DNA of 64,000 nt from an uncultured Clostridia bacterium (GCA_934255135.1 CAKQMV010000004.1:103137-167136); one strand, 5' to 3'; numbered from the stretch's first letter, positions 8,036 to 15,958 are shown. Notes: generated by a model not told the origin, from the sequence alone. Program-made: numbers and translations.

Positions 8036-9379
8036 ATGGATAAGATTCAGATGCTACTTAAGCAGCATGTAGGCGCACCTTGCGCACCTGTTGTTAAGGT
8101 AGGAGATAAGGTTAAGAAGGGTACTCTTATCGCAGAGCCAACTGGACTTGGTGCTAACATCTTCGCTTCTGTATACGGAACAGTTGAGGAGATCACTGAG
8201 GACAGAATCATCATCAATCCTGATGAGGAGCAGAGCGATGAGTACGTTAAGATCGAGAAGGGAACTCCACTCGAGATGATTAAGGCTGCAGGTGTTGTTG
8301 GTATGGGAGGCGCAGGATTCCCTACAGCAGTTAAGATTGATGCTCACCTTGATCACGGATACATCCTTGTTAACGCAGCAGAGTGCGAGCCAGGACTTGA
8401 GCACAACATTCAGCAGATCATGGAGACTCCAGAGAAGCTGATCGCTGGTCTTAAGTATGTAATGGAAATCGCTGGAGCTGACAAGGCAATCATCGCTATT
8501 AAGAAGAAGCATCGTGAAGCTATCGAGCTTCTCGACAAGATGCTCAAGGATGAGCCAGCAATCGAAAGACACCTTCTCCCAGATATATATCCAATGGGTG
8601 AGGAGAGAGCAGTCGTAAGAGAGTGCCTCGGAATCGAGCTCGAGCCATCACAGCTTCCATCAGCAGCAAACGCAGTTGTAATCAACTCAGAGACAGTTTG
8701 CAGATGTGCTGAGGCAGTTGATGAGCAGAAGCCATCATTCCTTAAGAACCTCACTGTTAGAGGACAGATTAAGGGCGGACATGCTGCACACGTATTCATG
8801 GACGTACCTGTAGGAACAAGTGTAAGAGACCTCATCGAGAGAGCTGGTGGTCTTGAGGAGCAGTACGGCGAGATCGTTATGGGTGGTGCTTTCACTGGTA
8901 GAGCAACAACTCTTGACGCTCCAATCTGCAAGAACACAGGAGCTATCCTTGTATCAATGCCATTTATGGATCTCAAGGGCGCTAAGATGGGTATCCTCGT
9001 ATGTGCTTGCGGTGGTAACCTCGAGAGAATGGAGGATCTCTGCAAGAAGTACAACGCTACTGAGACTTGCGTATGCTATTGTAAGCAGGCTCAGGAGCAG
9101 AAGAATGGAACTCGTAAGTGCGAGCGTCCTGGTAACTGCCCTGGACAGGTTAAGAACAACATGGACTTCAAGAAGGCTGGTTGTGAGTATATCATTATCG
9201 GTAACTGCTCAGACTGTTCAAACACAGTAATGGCTTCAGGTCCTAAGATGGGTCTTAAGGTTCTTCACCAGACTGACCACGTTTGCAGAGCCGTAGACCA
9301 CGCACTTTACAGAACACTTAGAGTATCTAAGGCTGTAGATCAGGATCTTAACGTTGTAGACAACGCTGAGAACAACTAA
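8036..9379 (+). CDS. prdC: PrdC, RnfC-like electron-transfer protein of proline reductase
   Basis: This 447-residue protein resembles RnfC/Nqo1-type subunits: GVVGMGGAGFPTAVK (about residues 85-99) and NAAECEPGLEHN are the Rnf-complex signatures, and the C-terminal third is cysteine-rich (CACGG, CVCYC, CERPGNCPG, NCSDC), suited to Fe-S or redox-thiol transfer. In proline-fermenting clostridia PrdC is thought to bring electrons to the reductase. It is the first gene of the plus-strand proline operon, with an AAGGAG site before ATG 8036. Some species have a selenocysteine form; here no in-frame UGA interrupts the gene, so it is a cysteine form. Confidence 0.9.
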   Translation: MDKIQMLLKQHVGAPCAPVVKVGDKVKKGTLIAEPTGLGANIFASVYGTVEEITEDRIIINPDEEQSDEYVKIEKGTPLEMIKAAGVVGMGGAGFPTAVKIDAHLDHGYILVNAAECEPGLEHNIQQIMETPEKLIAGLKYVMEIAGADKAIIAIKKKHREAIELLDKMLKDEPAIERHLLPDIYPMGEERAVVRECLGIELEPSQLPSAANAVVINSETVCRCAEAVDEQKPSFLKNLTVRGQIKGGHAAHVFMDVPVGTSVRDLIERAGGLEEQYGEIVMGGAFTGRATTLDAPICKNTGAILVSMPFMDLKGAKMGILVCACGGNLERMEDLCKKYNATETCVCYCKQAQEQKNGTRKCERPGNCPGQVKNNMDFKKAGCEYIIIGNCSDCSNTVMASGPKMGLKVLHQTDHVCRAVDHALYRTLRVSKAVDQDLNVVDNAENN

Positions 9380-9392
9380 TTAACGGTGTTAA

Positions 9393-9435
9393 CTCGAGAT
9401 GCCTTGTGTAACCCCGATTTGCAGGGCATCCCGAG
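9393..9435 (+). promoter_or_regulatory. long intercistronic hairpin between prdC and prdA
   Basis: Arms CTCGAGATGCC (9393-9403) and GGCATCCCGAG (9425-9435) pair with one mismatch around a 21-base loop that contains AACCCCGAT. No U-run follows, so it is more likely an mRNA processing or stability element than a terminator. It would allow the abundant reductase subunits to be expressed differently from prdC. Confidence 0.5.
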
Positions 9436-9509
9436 AGGTTAATACAATTATATTTTGCGCTAACGCGCAGCTATCTAAAGAAAACTATATTTTAAGGAGG
9501 AAGATCGAT

Positions 9510-11372
9510 ATGTCAATTACAGCTGAAACAGCTAAACAGCATGCGAACGACCCGGCAGTACTCTGCTGCAGAGCAGAAGAAGGCACACTTCTAGATCCAT
9601 CAAGATTTGAGGATCCAGCAATTTTCCCAGATCTTGAGGATTCAGGACTCCTCAACACTGAGGGTGCATTCACTCTTGGACAGGTACTCAACGGAAAGAC
9701 TAAGCTTACTAAGACTTGTGACTCACTCACTCCACTTACAGCTGACAACTGCGAAGGATATGACGCAGCAGAGGCTCCAGCAGTAGAGGAGAAGGCTGAG
9801 GAAGCAGCACCTGCAGTAGAGGCAGCTCCAGTAGCAGCAGCTCCAGCAGCAACTTGCTCAGGCGGAGTTATCAAGCTTCACATCGGAGAGGGTAAGAACA
9901 TCGACATCGAGCTCCCAACAGGACTTGGTGGTGGTGCAGTAGCAGTTCCTGTAGCTGAGGCAGCAGCTCCAGCAGCAGTAGCAGCAGAGGCAGCTCCAGC
10001 AGTTGAAGAGGAGAAGGTTGTTAGAGAGCTTACTAGAAAGCACTACAAGATTACTGAGGTTAAGAGAGGACCTGAGACTAAGTTTGAGGGATCAACTCTT
10101 TACATCAGAGAGGGTATCGAGGAGGAAGCAGTTGCTTCACAGGATCTCGTAACTTCAATGAAGATCGAGGTTATCACTCCAGATAAATACCACACTTATT
10201 CAGAGACAGTAATGGATATCCAGCCAATCGCTTGCAAGGAAGACGAGTGGGCACTTGGTGAAGGATTCACAAGAGTTCTTGATGGAGCTGTAACAGTAGT
10301 TACTGGTACAACTGACGAGGGAATCCAGATCGCTGAGTTCGGTTCATCAGAGGGTTACCTTGATGAGAACATGATGTGGAACAGACCTGGTGCTGTTGAC
10401 AAGGGCGAGATCATGATCAAGTACTTCGTTACTATCAAGAATGGTAAGAACATGGAGAGACCTGGTCCTATCGCAGCTCACTCAGCAGTAGACTATGTAA
10501 CAGCTGAGATCAGAAACGCTATGAAGAAGGATCTTCCAGATGAGGCTGATGAGACTCAGGTTCTTAAGCAGATCAGAAGACCTGGTAAGAAGAAAATCGT
10601 AATCGTTAAGGAGATTATGGGACAGGGTGCTATGCACGATAATTTCCTATTCCCATCAGAGCCAGTAGGAGTACTTGGTGCTAGACCTAACGTAGATCTT
10701 GGTAACGTTCCAGTTTGCGCTTCACCACTCGAGGTTATGGATGGATGTATCCACGCTCTTACTTGCATCGGACCTGCATCAAAGGAGATGTCAAGACACT
10801 ACTGGAGAGAGCCACTAGTACTTGAGGCTATCCACGATGAGGAAGTTGACCTTGTAGGTGTTATCTTCGTTGGTTCACCACAGGCTAACTCAGAGAAGTT
10901 CTACGTATCAAACAGAGTAGGACAGACAGTAGAGATGCTCGACGTTGACGGTGCATTCGTAACTACTGAGGGATTCGGAAACAACCACGTTGACTTCGTA
11001 ACTCACATCGAGAACATCGGTAAGAGAGGAATTCCAGTTGTTGGATTCTCATTCTGCGCTGTTCAGGGTGCTCTCGTAGTAGGAAACAAGTACTGCGATG
11101 CTATGGTTGACAACAACAAGTCAAACTCAGGTATCGAGAACGAGGTACTTGCATGTAACACTCTCTGCGAGGAGGATGCTGTAAGAGGTCTTGCAATGCT
11201 CAAGGCTAAGATGGCAGGCGAGTCAGTTAAGGCTGCTGAGAGAAAGTACAACGTTAACGTTAAGAACAACAACGTTGAGCTCATCGAGAAGGCTATTGGA
11301 CACGAGTTCAACCTCGTAGACAACGAGCAGGCTCTCCCAATGAGTGAGAAGAGAAAGGCTAAGTACGACTAA
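9510..11372 (+). CDS. prdA: D-proline reductase proprotein PrdA (pyruvoyl subunit precursor)
   Basis: PrdA is the proprotein that self-cleaves to give two subunits, one with an N-terminal pyruvoyl group derived from cysteine; with PrdB it reduces D-proline to 5-aminovalerate. The AAGGAGG site at 9494-9500 fixes the start at ATG 9510 (620 residues); an upstream in-frame ATG at 9399 would run through the hairpin and is not used. The predicted processing site is LTCIGPASKE, with Cys419 becoming the pyruvoyl residue. Residues about 88-120 and 150-175 are Ala/Pro/Glu-rich flexible linkers. Codon use is strongly biased and repetitive, consistent with very high expression. Confidence 0.93.
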   Translation: MSITAETAKQHANDPAVLCCRAEEGTLLDPSRFEDPAIFPDLEDSGLLNTEGAFTLGQVLNGKTKLTKTCDSLTPLTADNCEGYDAAEAPAVEEKAEEAAPAVEAAPVAAAPAATCSGGVIKLHIGEGKNIDIELPTGLGGGAVAVPVAEAAAPAAVAAEAAPAVEEEKVVRELTRKHYKITEVKRGPETKFEGSTLYIREGIEEEAVASQDLVTSMKIEVITPDKYHTYSETVMDIQPIACKEDEWALGEGFTRVLDGAVTVVTGTTDEGIQIAEFGSSEGYLDENMMWNRPGAVDKGEIMIKYFVTIKNGKNMERPGPIAAHSAVDYVTAEIRNAMKKDLPDEADETQVLKQIRRPGKKKIVIVKEIMGQGAMHDNFLFPSEPVGVLGARPNVDLGNVPVCASPLEVMDGCIHALTCIGPASKEMSRHYWREPLVLEAIHDEEVDLVGVIFVGSPQANSEKFYVSNRVGQTVEMLDVDGAFVTTEGFGNNHVDFVTHIENIGKRGIPVVGFSFCAVQGALVVGNKYCDAMVDNNKSNSGIENEVLACNTLCEEDAVRGLAMLKAKMAGESVKAAERKYNVNVKNNNVELIEKAIGHEFNLVDNEQALPMSEKRKAKYD

Positions 11373-11377
11373 TAATT

Positions 11378-11884
11378 ATGGGAAATACTAACAGTTTAAA
11401 ATACGGCAATTGCGTTAACTACTATGAAGGTGTTGTGGTAGAAGACAGGGGTGACATTGTTACTCTTGATGTCAAAGGAAGACTAGGATACCTAGAGCTT
11501 ACTAAGGACATGTTCATCGCAGAATATCCCTTCAAGCTAGGTCAGGTCGTAGGGTGGAAGATGAGTTTCCTAGAGCAGCTCCCAGGAGATGCAGGAGACA
11601 GCTATGTAAGAGGCGTTATGAATCCTGATCATACCATTTATATGGAAGCGACAGTATCTCTTGTAGAGGATTGTGCAATTTCAGTGGATATCAGTGATAA
11701 TCAGGGATTCTTTAAGACCCCTATGAGAATGCTTCTCTCAGAAGTTCCATTCGAGGTTGGACAGACTGTGGGCTGGAATATGTCAAAGATTGTTCAGCTT
11801 GGACCGGATGCTGATGACAAATATGTTAGTAACATTCATAATAGAGAAAGACGTGCTATAGAGATTTCAAACAGAAACAACTAG
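11378..11884 (+). CDS. CBO2463/CBO2479-type proline-reductase-associated protein
   Basis: A 168-residue protein lying between prdA and prdB. It consists of two tandem copies of one domain: residues about 18-80 (GVVVEDRG ... PFKLGQVVGWKM) and about 90-155 (ATVSLVED ... PFEVGQTVGWNM), each with the P-F-x-x-G-Q-x-V-G-W motif followed by a D-A-x-D-x-Y-V ending. I recognise it as the CBO2463/CBO2479 domain type found in clostridial proline reductase loci; its biochemical role is not known to me. No strong ribosome site precedes ATG 11378, which is five bases after the prdA stop, suggesting translational coupling. Confidence 0.7.
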   Translation: MGNTNSLKYGNCVNYYEGVVVEDRGDIVTLDVKGRLGYLELTKDMFIAEYPFKLGQVVGWKMSFLEQLPGDAGDSYVRGVMNPDHTIYMEATVSLVEDCAISVDISDNQGFFKTPMRMLLSEVPFEVGQTVGWNMSKIVQLGPDADDKYVSNIHNRERRAIEISNRNN

Positions 11885-11896
11885 GAGGAAAATAAA

Positions 11897-12622
11897 ATGA
11901 GTTTAACAGTTGTAAAGGGATTACAATCTGAGATCTTCGTACCTGTAACTCCACCTTCAGTATTCACAAAGCCAACAAAGCCTATGAAGGAGTGGGTAGT
12001 TGGACTTGCTACTGCTGCAGGTGTACACAGAAAGGACCAGGAGAGATTCAACCTCGCTGGAGACTTCACATGGAGAAAGATTCCAAGCGATACACCAACA
12101 GATATGCTTATGGTATCACACGGTGGATATGATAACTCTGACGTAAACAAGGACATCAACTGCATGTTCCCAATCGATAGAATTCACGAGCTCGTAGCTG
12201 ACGGAACTATCGCTGGTGAGGCTCCATTCCATGCTGGATTCATGGGTGGTGGCGGAAACATCGAGAAGTTCACTAACGAGACTGGACCAGCTATCGCTGA
12301 GATGTTTAAGGAAGAGAATGTAGACGCTGTTCTTGTAACAGCTGGATGAGGAACTTGCCACCGCTCTGCAACAATCGTGCAGAGAGCAATCGAGAAGGCT
12401 GGCGTTCCTACAATCTGTATCACAGCACTTCCACCAGTATCAAGACAGAACGGTACACCAAGAGCTGCTGCTCCACTTGTTCCAATGGGAGCTAACGCTG
12501 GTGCACCTCATGATGTTGCAATGCAGAGAGGTATCACTATCGATTCACTGAAGCTCATCGAGACAATTGAGACTCCAGGTAAGATCGTACCTCTTCCATA
12601 CGAGTACCACGCACAGATCTAA
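11897..12622 (+). CDS. prdB: D-proline reductase selenoprotein PrdB
   Basis: PrdB is the selenocysteine subunit of D-proline reductase. The gene is one 241-codon frame that passes through an in-frame TGA at 12347-12349, read as selenocysteine 151 in the context AGUGTCHRSAT; the same frame continues to TAA at 12620. The U-G-T-C arrangement gives a selenol/thiol redox pair. The sequence after TGA (residues about 152-241) is conserved PrdB sequence, so the TGA is not a real stop. A hairpin suited as a SECIS lies 14 bases downstream. An AGGAGG site precedes ATG 11897. Automated gene callers would split it into 11897-12349 plus a remnant. Confidence 0.94.
12363..12387 (+). promoter_or_regulatory. 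SECIS-like hairpin of prdB
   Basis: Arms GCTCTGCA and TGCAGAG(A)GC enclose the 7-base loop ACAATCG, with the loop about 21 bases past the UGA. The distance and compact stem match bacterial SECIS elements that recruit SelB and Sec-tRNA. Confidence 0.75.
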
Positions 12623-12674
12623 TTGTTCTGAATGTGGAACTAGTTCTAAACTGAATAGGACATCGGAAACGAAG

Positions 12675-12703
12675 AAGGGGCAGAGTATTCTGCCCCTTTT
12701 TTT
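12675..12703 (+). terminator. terminator after prdB
   Basis: Arms AAGGGGCAGA/TCTGCCCCTT with a 4-base loop run into TTTTTTT. It is a strong intrinsic terminator that separates prdC-prdA-prdB from prdD-prdE, so the latter have their own promoter. Confidence 0.92.
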
Positions 12704-12734
12704 AAAAAAGAAACAAATAATTATTACTTAGGTA

Positions 12735-12754
12735 TTGTGATATAATTATCACAA
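12735..12754 (+). promoter_or_regulatory. prdD extended -10 promoter within a perfect dyad
   Basis: TATAAT at 12741-12746 is preceded by TGA, an extended -10, with no clear -35. The box lies inside a dyad with perfect 8-base arms TTGTGATA and TATCACAA separated by TAAT, so a bound regulator would block the promoter. The predicted transcript begins near 12753 and carries AACGGGGGAT at its 5' end. Confidence 0.55.
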
Positions 12755-12807
12755 CGGGGGATACATTCCTCAATCTTTCAAATTTTGAGTAATGAGAGGT
12801 CACGAAT

Positions 12808-13578
12808 ATGGGTGTTCAGGAAATTGATCTTAGAAGACTTGTAATCAAATCATTCCATATGACAGACGTTGAGATGGGTGATGAGAATAAGATTACAATG
12901 GACGGCAAGCTTACAATCGATGGAAGTTATGTAGAGGAGCTTGTAGGAAGACACAGTAAAGTCATTGAGAAGGTTGACATTCAGATTATTCAGCCTGATG
13001 ATCATGACAGATTCACTAACACAATTATGGATATTATTCCGATTTCAACTAAGGTTCTTGGTAAGTGTGGTGAGGGTATCACTCATACTGTAACAGGTGT
13101 TTATGTAATGCCTACAGGAGTTGACGTTGATGGAGAGCAGGCACATGAGTTCGGTTCATCAGAGGGTAACCTCAAGGATATGCTGTATCTCAATAGAGCC
13201 GGCACACCAGCGGATACAGATATAATCATTTCTTTTGACATTACATTCAAGAAGGGTATGGGTCAGGAGAGATATGCTGTTATCGAGGCATATCATATGC
13301 TAGACGAATGGATTCAGATCTTCAGAGATCAGATGAAGAAGTTCAACGGCAACAAGGCAACTGAGAAGCATGAGTATCATGATGTTATCAGACCTGGACA
13401 GAAGAAGGTTCTTATTATCAAGGAGATGATTGCACACGGTGCAATGCTTGATACATGGATTTTCCCTAATGAGCCATCAGGAGTAGCTGGTGGTAAGTCA
13501 CTTATTGATTATGGATGCATGCCAGTTATGCTGACTCCTAATGAGTTCAGAGACGGTGCAATCAAGGCAATGAACTAG
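12808..13578 (+). CDS. prdD: PrdD, homologue of the N-terminal half of PrdA
   Basis: A 256-residue protein that aligns with the non-pyruvoyl part of PrdA after its Ala-rich linker: shared segments include KHYKITEV-like/KSFHMTDV, EFGSSEG, and RRPGKKKIVIVKEIMGQGAMHD versus RPGQKKVLIIKEMIAHGAMLD. It ends where PrdA reaches its processing site (MLTPNEFRDGAIKAMN versus CASPLEVMDGCIHALT). It lacks the PrdA N-terminal region. The role is unproven; a structural or assembly role in the reductase is plausible. An AGAGG site precedes the ATG and the gene follows its own promoter. Confidence 0.85.
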   Translation: MGVQEIDLRRLVIKSFHMTDVEMGDENKITMDGKLTIDGSYVEELVGRHSKVIEKVDIQIIQPDDHDRFTNTIMDIIPISTKVLGKCGEGITHTVTGVYVMPTGVDVDGEQAHEFGSSEGNLKDMLYLNRAGTPADTDIIISFDITFKKGMGQERYAVIEAYHMLDEWIQIFRDQMKKFNGNKATEKHEYHDVIRPGQKKVLIIKEMIAHGAMLDTWIFPNEPSGVAGGKSLIDYGCMPVMLTPNEFRDGAIKAMN

Positions 13579-13588
13579 GAGGTGCGAC

Positions 13589-14065
13589 ATGGGAGTAGGT
13601 CCTTCAACTAAAGAAACATCATTACATCATTTCAGAGATCCACTTGTAGATATCGTTGGAGCTGATTCAGGTATCGATCTTATGGGTGTTCTTGTATATG
13701 GTTCACCTGAGGGTAACGAGGAGAAAATCAGATGCTCAAGAACTGCTGCTGTTGTAGCAGAGTGCTGTAGAGCTGACGGTGTTATCGTAGAGACTGATGG
13801 CTGGGGTAACCTTGACGTAGACTACGTTAACTGCGTAAACGAGGTAGGAGAGAGAGGCATTCCGGTAGCTGGACTTAACTGGAGTGGTACTGCAGGAACT
13901 TTTGTAGTAACAAGCCCTTATCTTGACAACGTAGTTGACTTCAACAAGAATCCTGAGGGTATTGAGTCAAATATCGTAGGTGAGAACAACTACACTGCTG
14001 ACGATGTAAGAGAGTGTGTTAAGAGACTTAAGATTGCTATGCTCAAGAAAGACAGAAGCAAATAG
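13589..14065 (+). CDS. prdE: PrdE, homologue of the C-terminal half of PrdA
   Basis: A 158-residue protein that corresponds to the pyruvoyl-bearing chain of PrdA. Its start MGVGPSTKETSLHHFRDPL aligns with CIGPASKEMSRHYWREPL of PrdA, so the protein begins at the processing point, but the cysteine that would become pyruvoyl is absent. Other shared motifs are GVLVYGSPEGNEEK versus GVIFVGSPQANSEK and RGIPVAGLNW versus RGIPVVGFSF. A GGAGGTG site lies in the 10-base gap after prdD. PrdD and PrdE together therefore resemble a pre-split, catalytically disabled PrdA. Confidence 0.85.
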   Translation: MGVGPSTKETSLHHFRDPLVDIVGADSGIDLMGVLVYGSPEGNEEKIRCSRTAAVVAECCRADGVIVETDGWGNLDVDYVNCVNEVGERGIPVAGLNWSGTAGTFVVTSPYLDNVVDFNKNPEGIESNIVGENNYTADDVRECVKRLKIAMLKKDRSK

Positions 14066-14098
14066 GTTATCTTAATATTATACTTAATAAAGCATATT

Positions 14099-14129
14099 AT
14101 ATCCGGGCACAGGCTCTGTGCTCGGATAT
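14099..14129 (+). terminator. hairpin after prdE
   Basis: Fourteen-base arms (ATATCCGGGCACAG and CTGTGCTCGGATAT, one G-T wobble) with a 3-base loop form a very stable stem. No U-run follows; instead TGTGATATAAG, an extended -10-like sequence, begins at once, probably the promoter of the flavodoxin-domain gene. Confidence 0.6.
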
Positions 14130-14167
14130 TGTGATATAAGAACTTTTATTGAAGAGAGGGTACATAT

Positions 14168-14752
14168 ATGAAGAATCCCAACAGACAGGCCGCAATCAGG
14201 CGTTCAGAGGCTCATGGAGGCAATGATACAGATACTATAGTTGTATATAATTCAAGTAATGGTGCGACTATGAAGTACGGTGAATGGATTGCCGAAGCTC
14301 TTGATGCGGATATAATTCCATATTCAAGAAAGACTCTTGGATATGTCACTCTGTATAAGAATGTAATTTTTGGTGGCTGGATAAGAGCCGGTGAGATCAC
14401 AAGATTTAACATGCTGAGACAGAATGCAGGTCAGTTCGGTCTTGACGGCAAGAATGTCTATGTATACGGCGTAGGTCTAGGCCCTGAGAGTGAGTCATAT
14501 ATGAAGCTTCTGTGCAACAGAAACGGCGTTCAGAAGGAAGATTTCTTCTATCTAGAGGGTAAGTATGATCCAGCGAAGATCAGGAAGGTTGATGCAGCTT
14601 CCCTTGCAGCTATGAAGAATACTCTTTATGGCGGAATGACAGATGCAGATGCCGAGGTTCTTAGAACAAGGATCGAGAATGGATATGATGGCATGAAGCC
14701 AGAGAACATAACAGAGCTTGTAGAGACTGTAATGAAGAATAAGGTTAGATAG
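14168..14752 (+). CDS. flavodoxin-domain protein
   Basis: A 194-residue protein with a flavodoxin-like fold of the HemG/flavodoxin_5 type: TIVVYNSSNGATMKYGEWIAEAL (about residues 23-45) is the phosphate-binding loop region and NVIFGGWIRAGEI (about 65-77) the middle loop that would contact FMN. The first 20 residues are basic and unrelated to the fold. It follows prdE and has a paralogue at 19840 with the same YSS..GAT/GST and GGWIR motifs. An FMN-dependent electron carrier linked to proline reduction is a reasonable inference from position only. Confidence 0.75.
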   Translation: MKNPNRQAAIRRSEAHGGNDTDTIVVYNSSNGATMKYGEWIAEALDADIIPYSRKTLGYVTLYKNVIFGGWIRAGEITRFNMLRQNAGQFGLDGKNVYVYGVGLGPESESYMKLLCNRNGVQKEDFFYLEGKYDPAKIRKVDAASLAAMKNTLYGGMTDADAEVLRTRIENGYDGMKPENITELVETVMKNKVR

Positions 14753-14776
14753 TCTTTAATGGGATTATATGAGGAT

Positions 14777-14806
14777 AAAAGCCGACCGAAGTAGGTCGGC
14801 TTTTAT
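14777..14806 (+). terminator. terminator after flavodoxin-domain gene
   Basis: Arms AAAAGCCGACC/GGTCGGCTTTT enclose a 6-base loop, followed by TATAAT. It ends the prdD-prdE-flavodoxin transcript. Confidence 0.88.
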
Positions 14807-14928
14807 AATGGCTTCATAATGGATAAAATTTTCGTTTTGCGGAGATATCTATAAATGAATATGTAAATATATACATGGCCCACAAAGACGCTATAGCAGG
14901 CAAATAAGGGGTATTTTAGAGTATAAGA

Positions 14929-14957
14929 AAAGCTCCTGCGAAGCATCGCAGGAGCTT
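14929..14957 (-). terminator. terminator of the TauE/SafE-like permease gene
   Basis: Arms AAAGCTCCTGCGA/TCGCAGGAGCTTT with an AGCA loop lie 47 bases beyond the minus-strand stop codon. On that strand the stem is followed by TCTTATAC. Confidence 0.82.
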
Positions 14958-15003
14958 TATTATATTCGACTATTAAACTATGTCGCTAAAGGTAACTTAG
15001 TAA

Positions 15004-15906
15004 TTAAGCTGCCTTCTTACCCTTGAAGTAGTCCTTGATGAACATGAGTGCAGTAACCTCTACTACAACTACTACGATCTTGAGGAGTGTATCAAGGTTA
15101 AGGCTCTTAACGAAGAAGTAAGCGATAAGTACACCGATTGCTCCACCAAACATCTGAGTAAGTGTAGCGACCATGTCGAATCTGTTCTCCTTAACGAACT
15201 TAGGACCATTACCGAATGCCATAAGGAATGCGCATGAACCCATCATGATAGGGAATGCAGCTCCGATGTTCATTCCGAGAAGTCCAATAAGAGCCATACA
15301 TGGAGCGTAAAGACCAACACCGATGTTCATAAGAGCACCGAGGAAGAAGTTAGCAACAACTCCAATAACAAGCTTGATGCCTCTAAGCTCGAGAGCAGTT
15401 CCTACAGCTCCGAAAGGACCTACAGCTGCAGCCTTGCAAAGCATTACTATACCAAGGATAGCAAGACCAACACCCATACAAAGTCTGATGATCTGTACAT
15501 CGGCCTTAGTGATAAGTGAAGCTCCTACGAATGATCCTGCTACAGCAGCAACAAGCATAAGTATAAGTGTAAGGATGTCAAGGTCAACGAATCCGAAGAA
15601 GAAGAATGCCTCGAGACATACTGGGAAAGTATCTCCTACGTTGAGTGTTCCAGGAACGTTGATATCGTCTACTGACTTACCAAACTTGAATGCTGATGAA
15701 GTTGGAGCGTATGATCCGATACCAAGAGTATCAAGGAAGTTACAAACAACACCTACGATTGCGTTGAATACGAGATGCTTCTTACCAGCTTCCCAATTTG
15801 CCTTACCTTCTTCTGTTGCAAGATTCTTCTTGCACTGTGCAACGACGAGTACTACGTTAAGGAGCATACCGAATGCGGCGAGTCCCTTTAATACATACAT
15901 AGCCAT
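15004..15906 (-). CDS. TauE/SafE-like (DUF81) membrane permease
   Basis: A 300-residue, strongly hydrophobic protein with about eight membrane segments arranged as two similar halves (IVGVVCNFLDTLGIGSYAPTSS and ANFFLGALMNIGVGLYAPCMA are equivalent positions), the duplication seen in the TauE/SafE sulfite exporter family. The substrate cannot be read from sequence. It lies just beyond the prd genes, and its leader carries a hairpin with a G-rich loop like that of the proline racemase gene, so a link to proline or 5-aminovalerate transport is possible but unproven. A CGGAGG site precedes the ATG. Confidence 0.8.
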   Translation of the reverse strand: MAMYVLKGLAAFGMLLNVVLVVAQCKKNLATEEGKANWEAGKKHLVFNAIVGVVCNFLDTLGIGSYAPTSSAFKFGKSVDDINVPGTLNVGDTFPVCLEAFFFFGFVDLDILTLILMLVAAVAGSFVGASLITKADVQIIRLCMGVGLAILGIVMLCKAAAVGPFGAVGTALELRGIKLVIGVVANFFLGALMNIGVGLYAPCMALIGLLGMNIGAAFPIMMGSCAFLMAFGNGPKFVKENRFDMVATLTQMFGGAIGVLIAYFFVKSLNLDTLLKIVVVVVEVTALMFIKDYFKGKKAA

Positions 15907-15958
15907 AAAATAACCTCCGTAAGTAAAAAATAAATAGAAAATAGAAATTATCCGTCCA

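Noticed and set aside
8410..9054. Long minus-strand reading frame inside prdC
   Set aside because: It is the antisense shadow of a gene with strong codon bias and has no family motif or ribosome site.
8036..9379. PrdC as a selenoprotein
   Set aside because: The gene has no internal in-frame UGA; the redox residues are cysteines.
9399..9509. N-terminal extension of PrdA from ATG 9399
   Set aside because: It translates the intercistronic hairpin, has no ribosome site or family similarity, and AAGGAGG marks ATG 9510.
9485..9874. Ala/Ser-rich minus-strand frame over the prdA start
   Set aside because: The composition mirrors the Ala/Pro/Glu linker of PrdA; it is a shadow frame.
12347..12349. 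Stop codon splitting prdB into a pseudogene
   Set aside because: The frame stays open with family-conserved sequence after TGA and has a SECIS-like hairpin, so it is a selenocysteine codon.
12735..12754. Canonical Crp or Rex binding site at the prdD promoter
   Set aside because: The half-sites are two bases too far apart (N8 rather than N6), so it is reported only as an unidentified dyad.
12776..12790. 15-base identity TCAAATTTTGAGTAA with 50401-50415
   Set aside because: AT-rich words of this length can recur by chance in 64 kb, and the surrounding sequence is unrelated.
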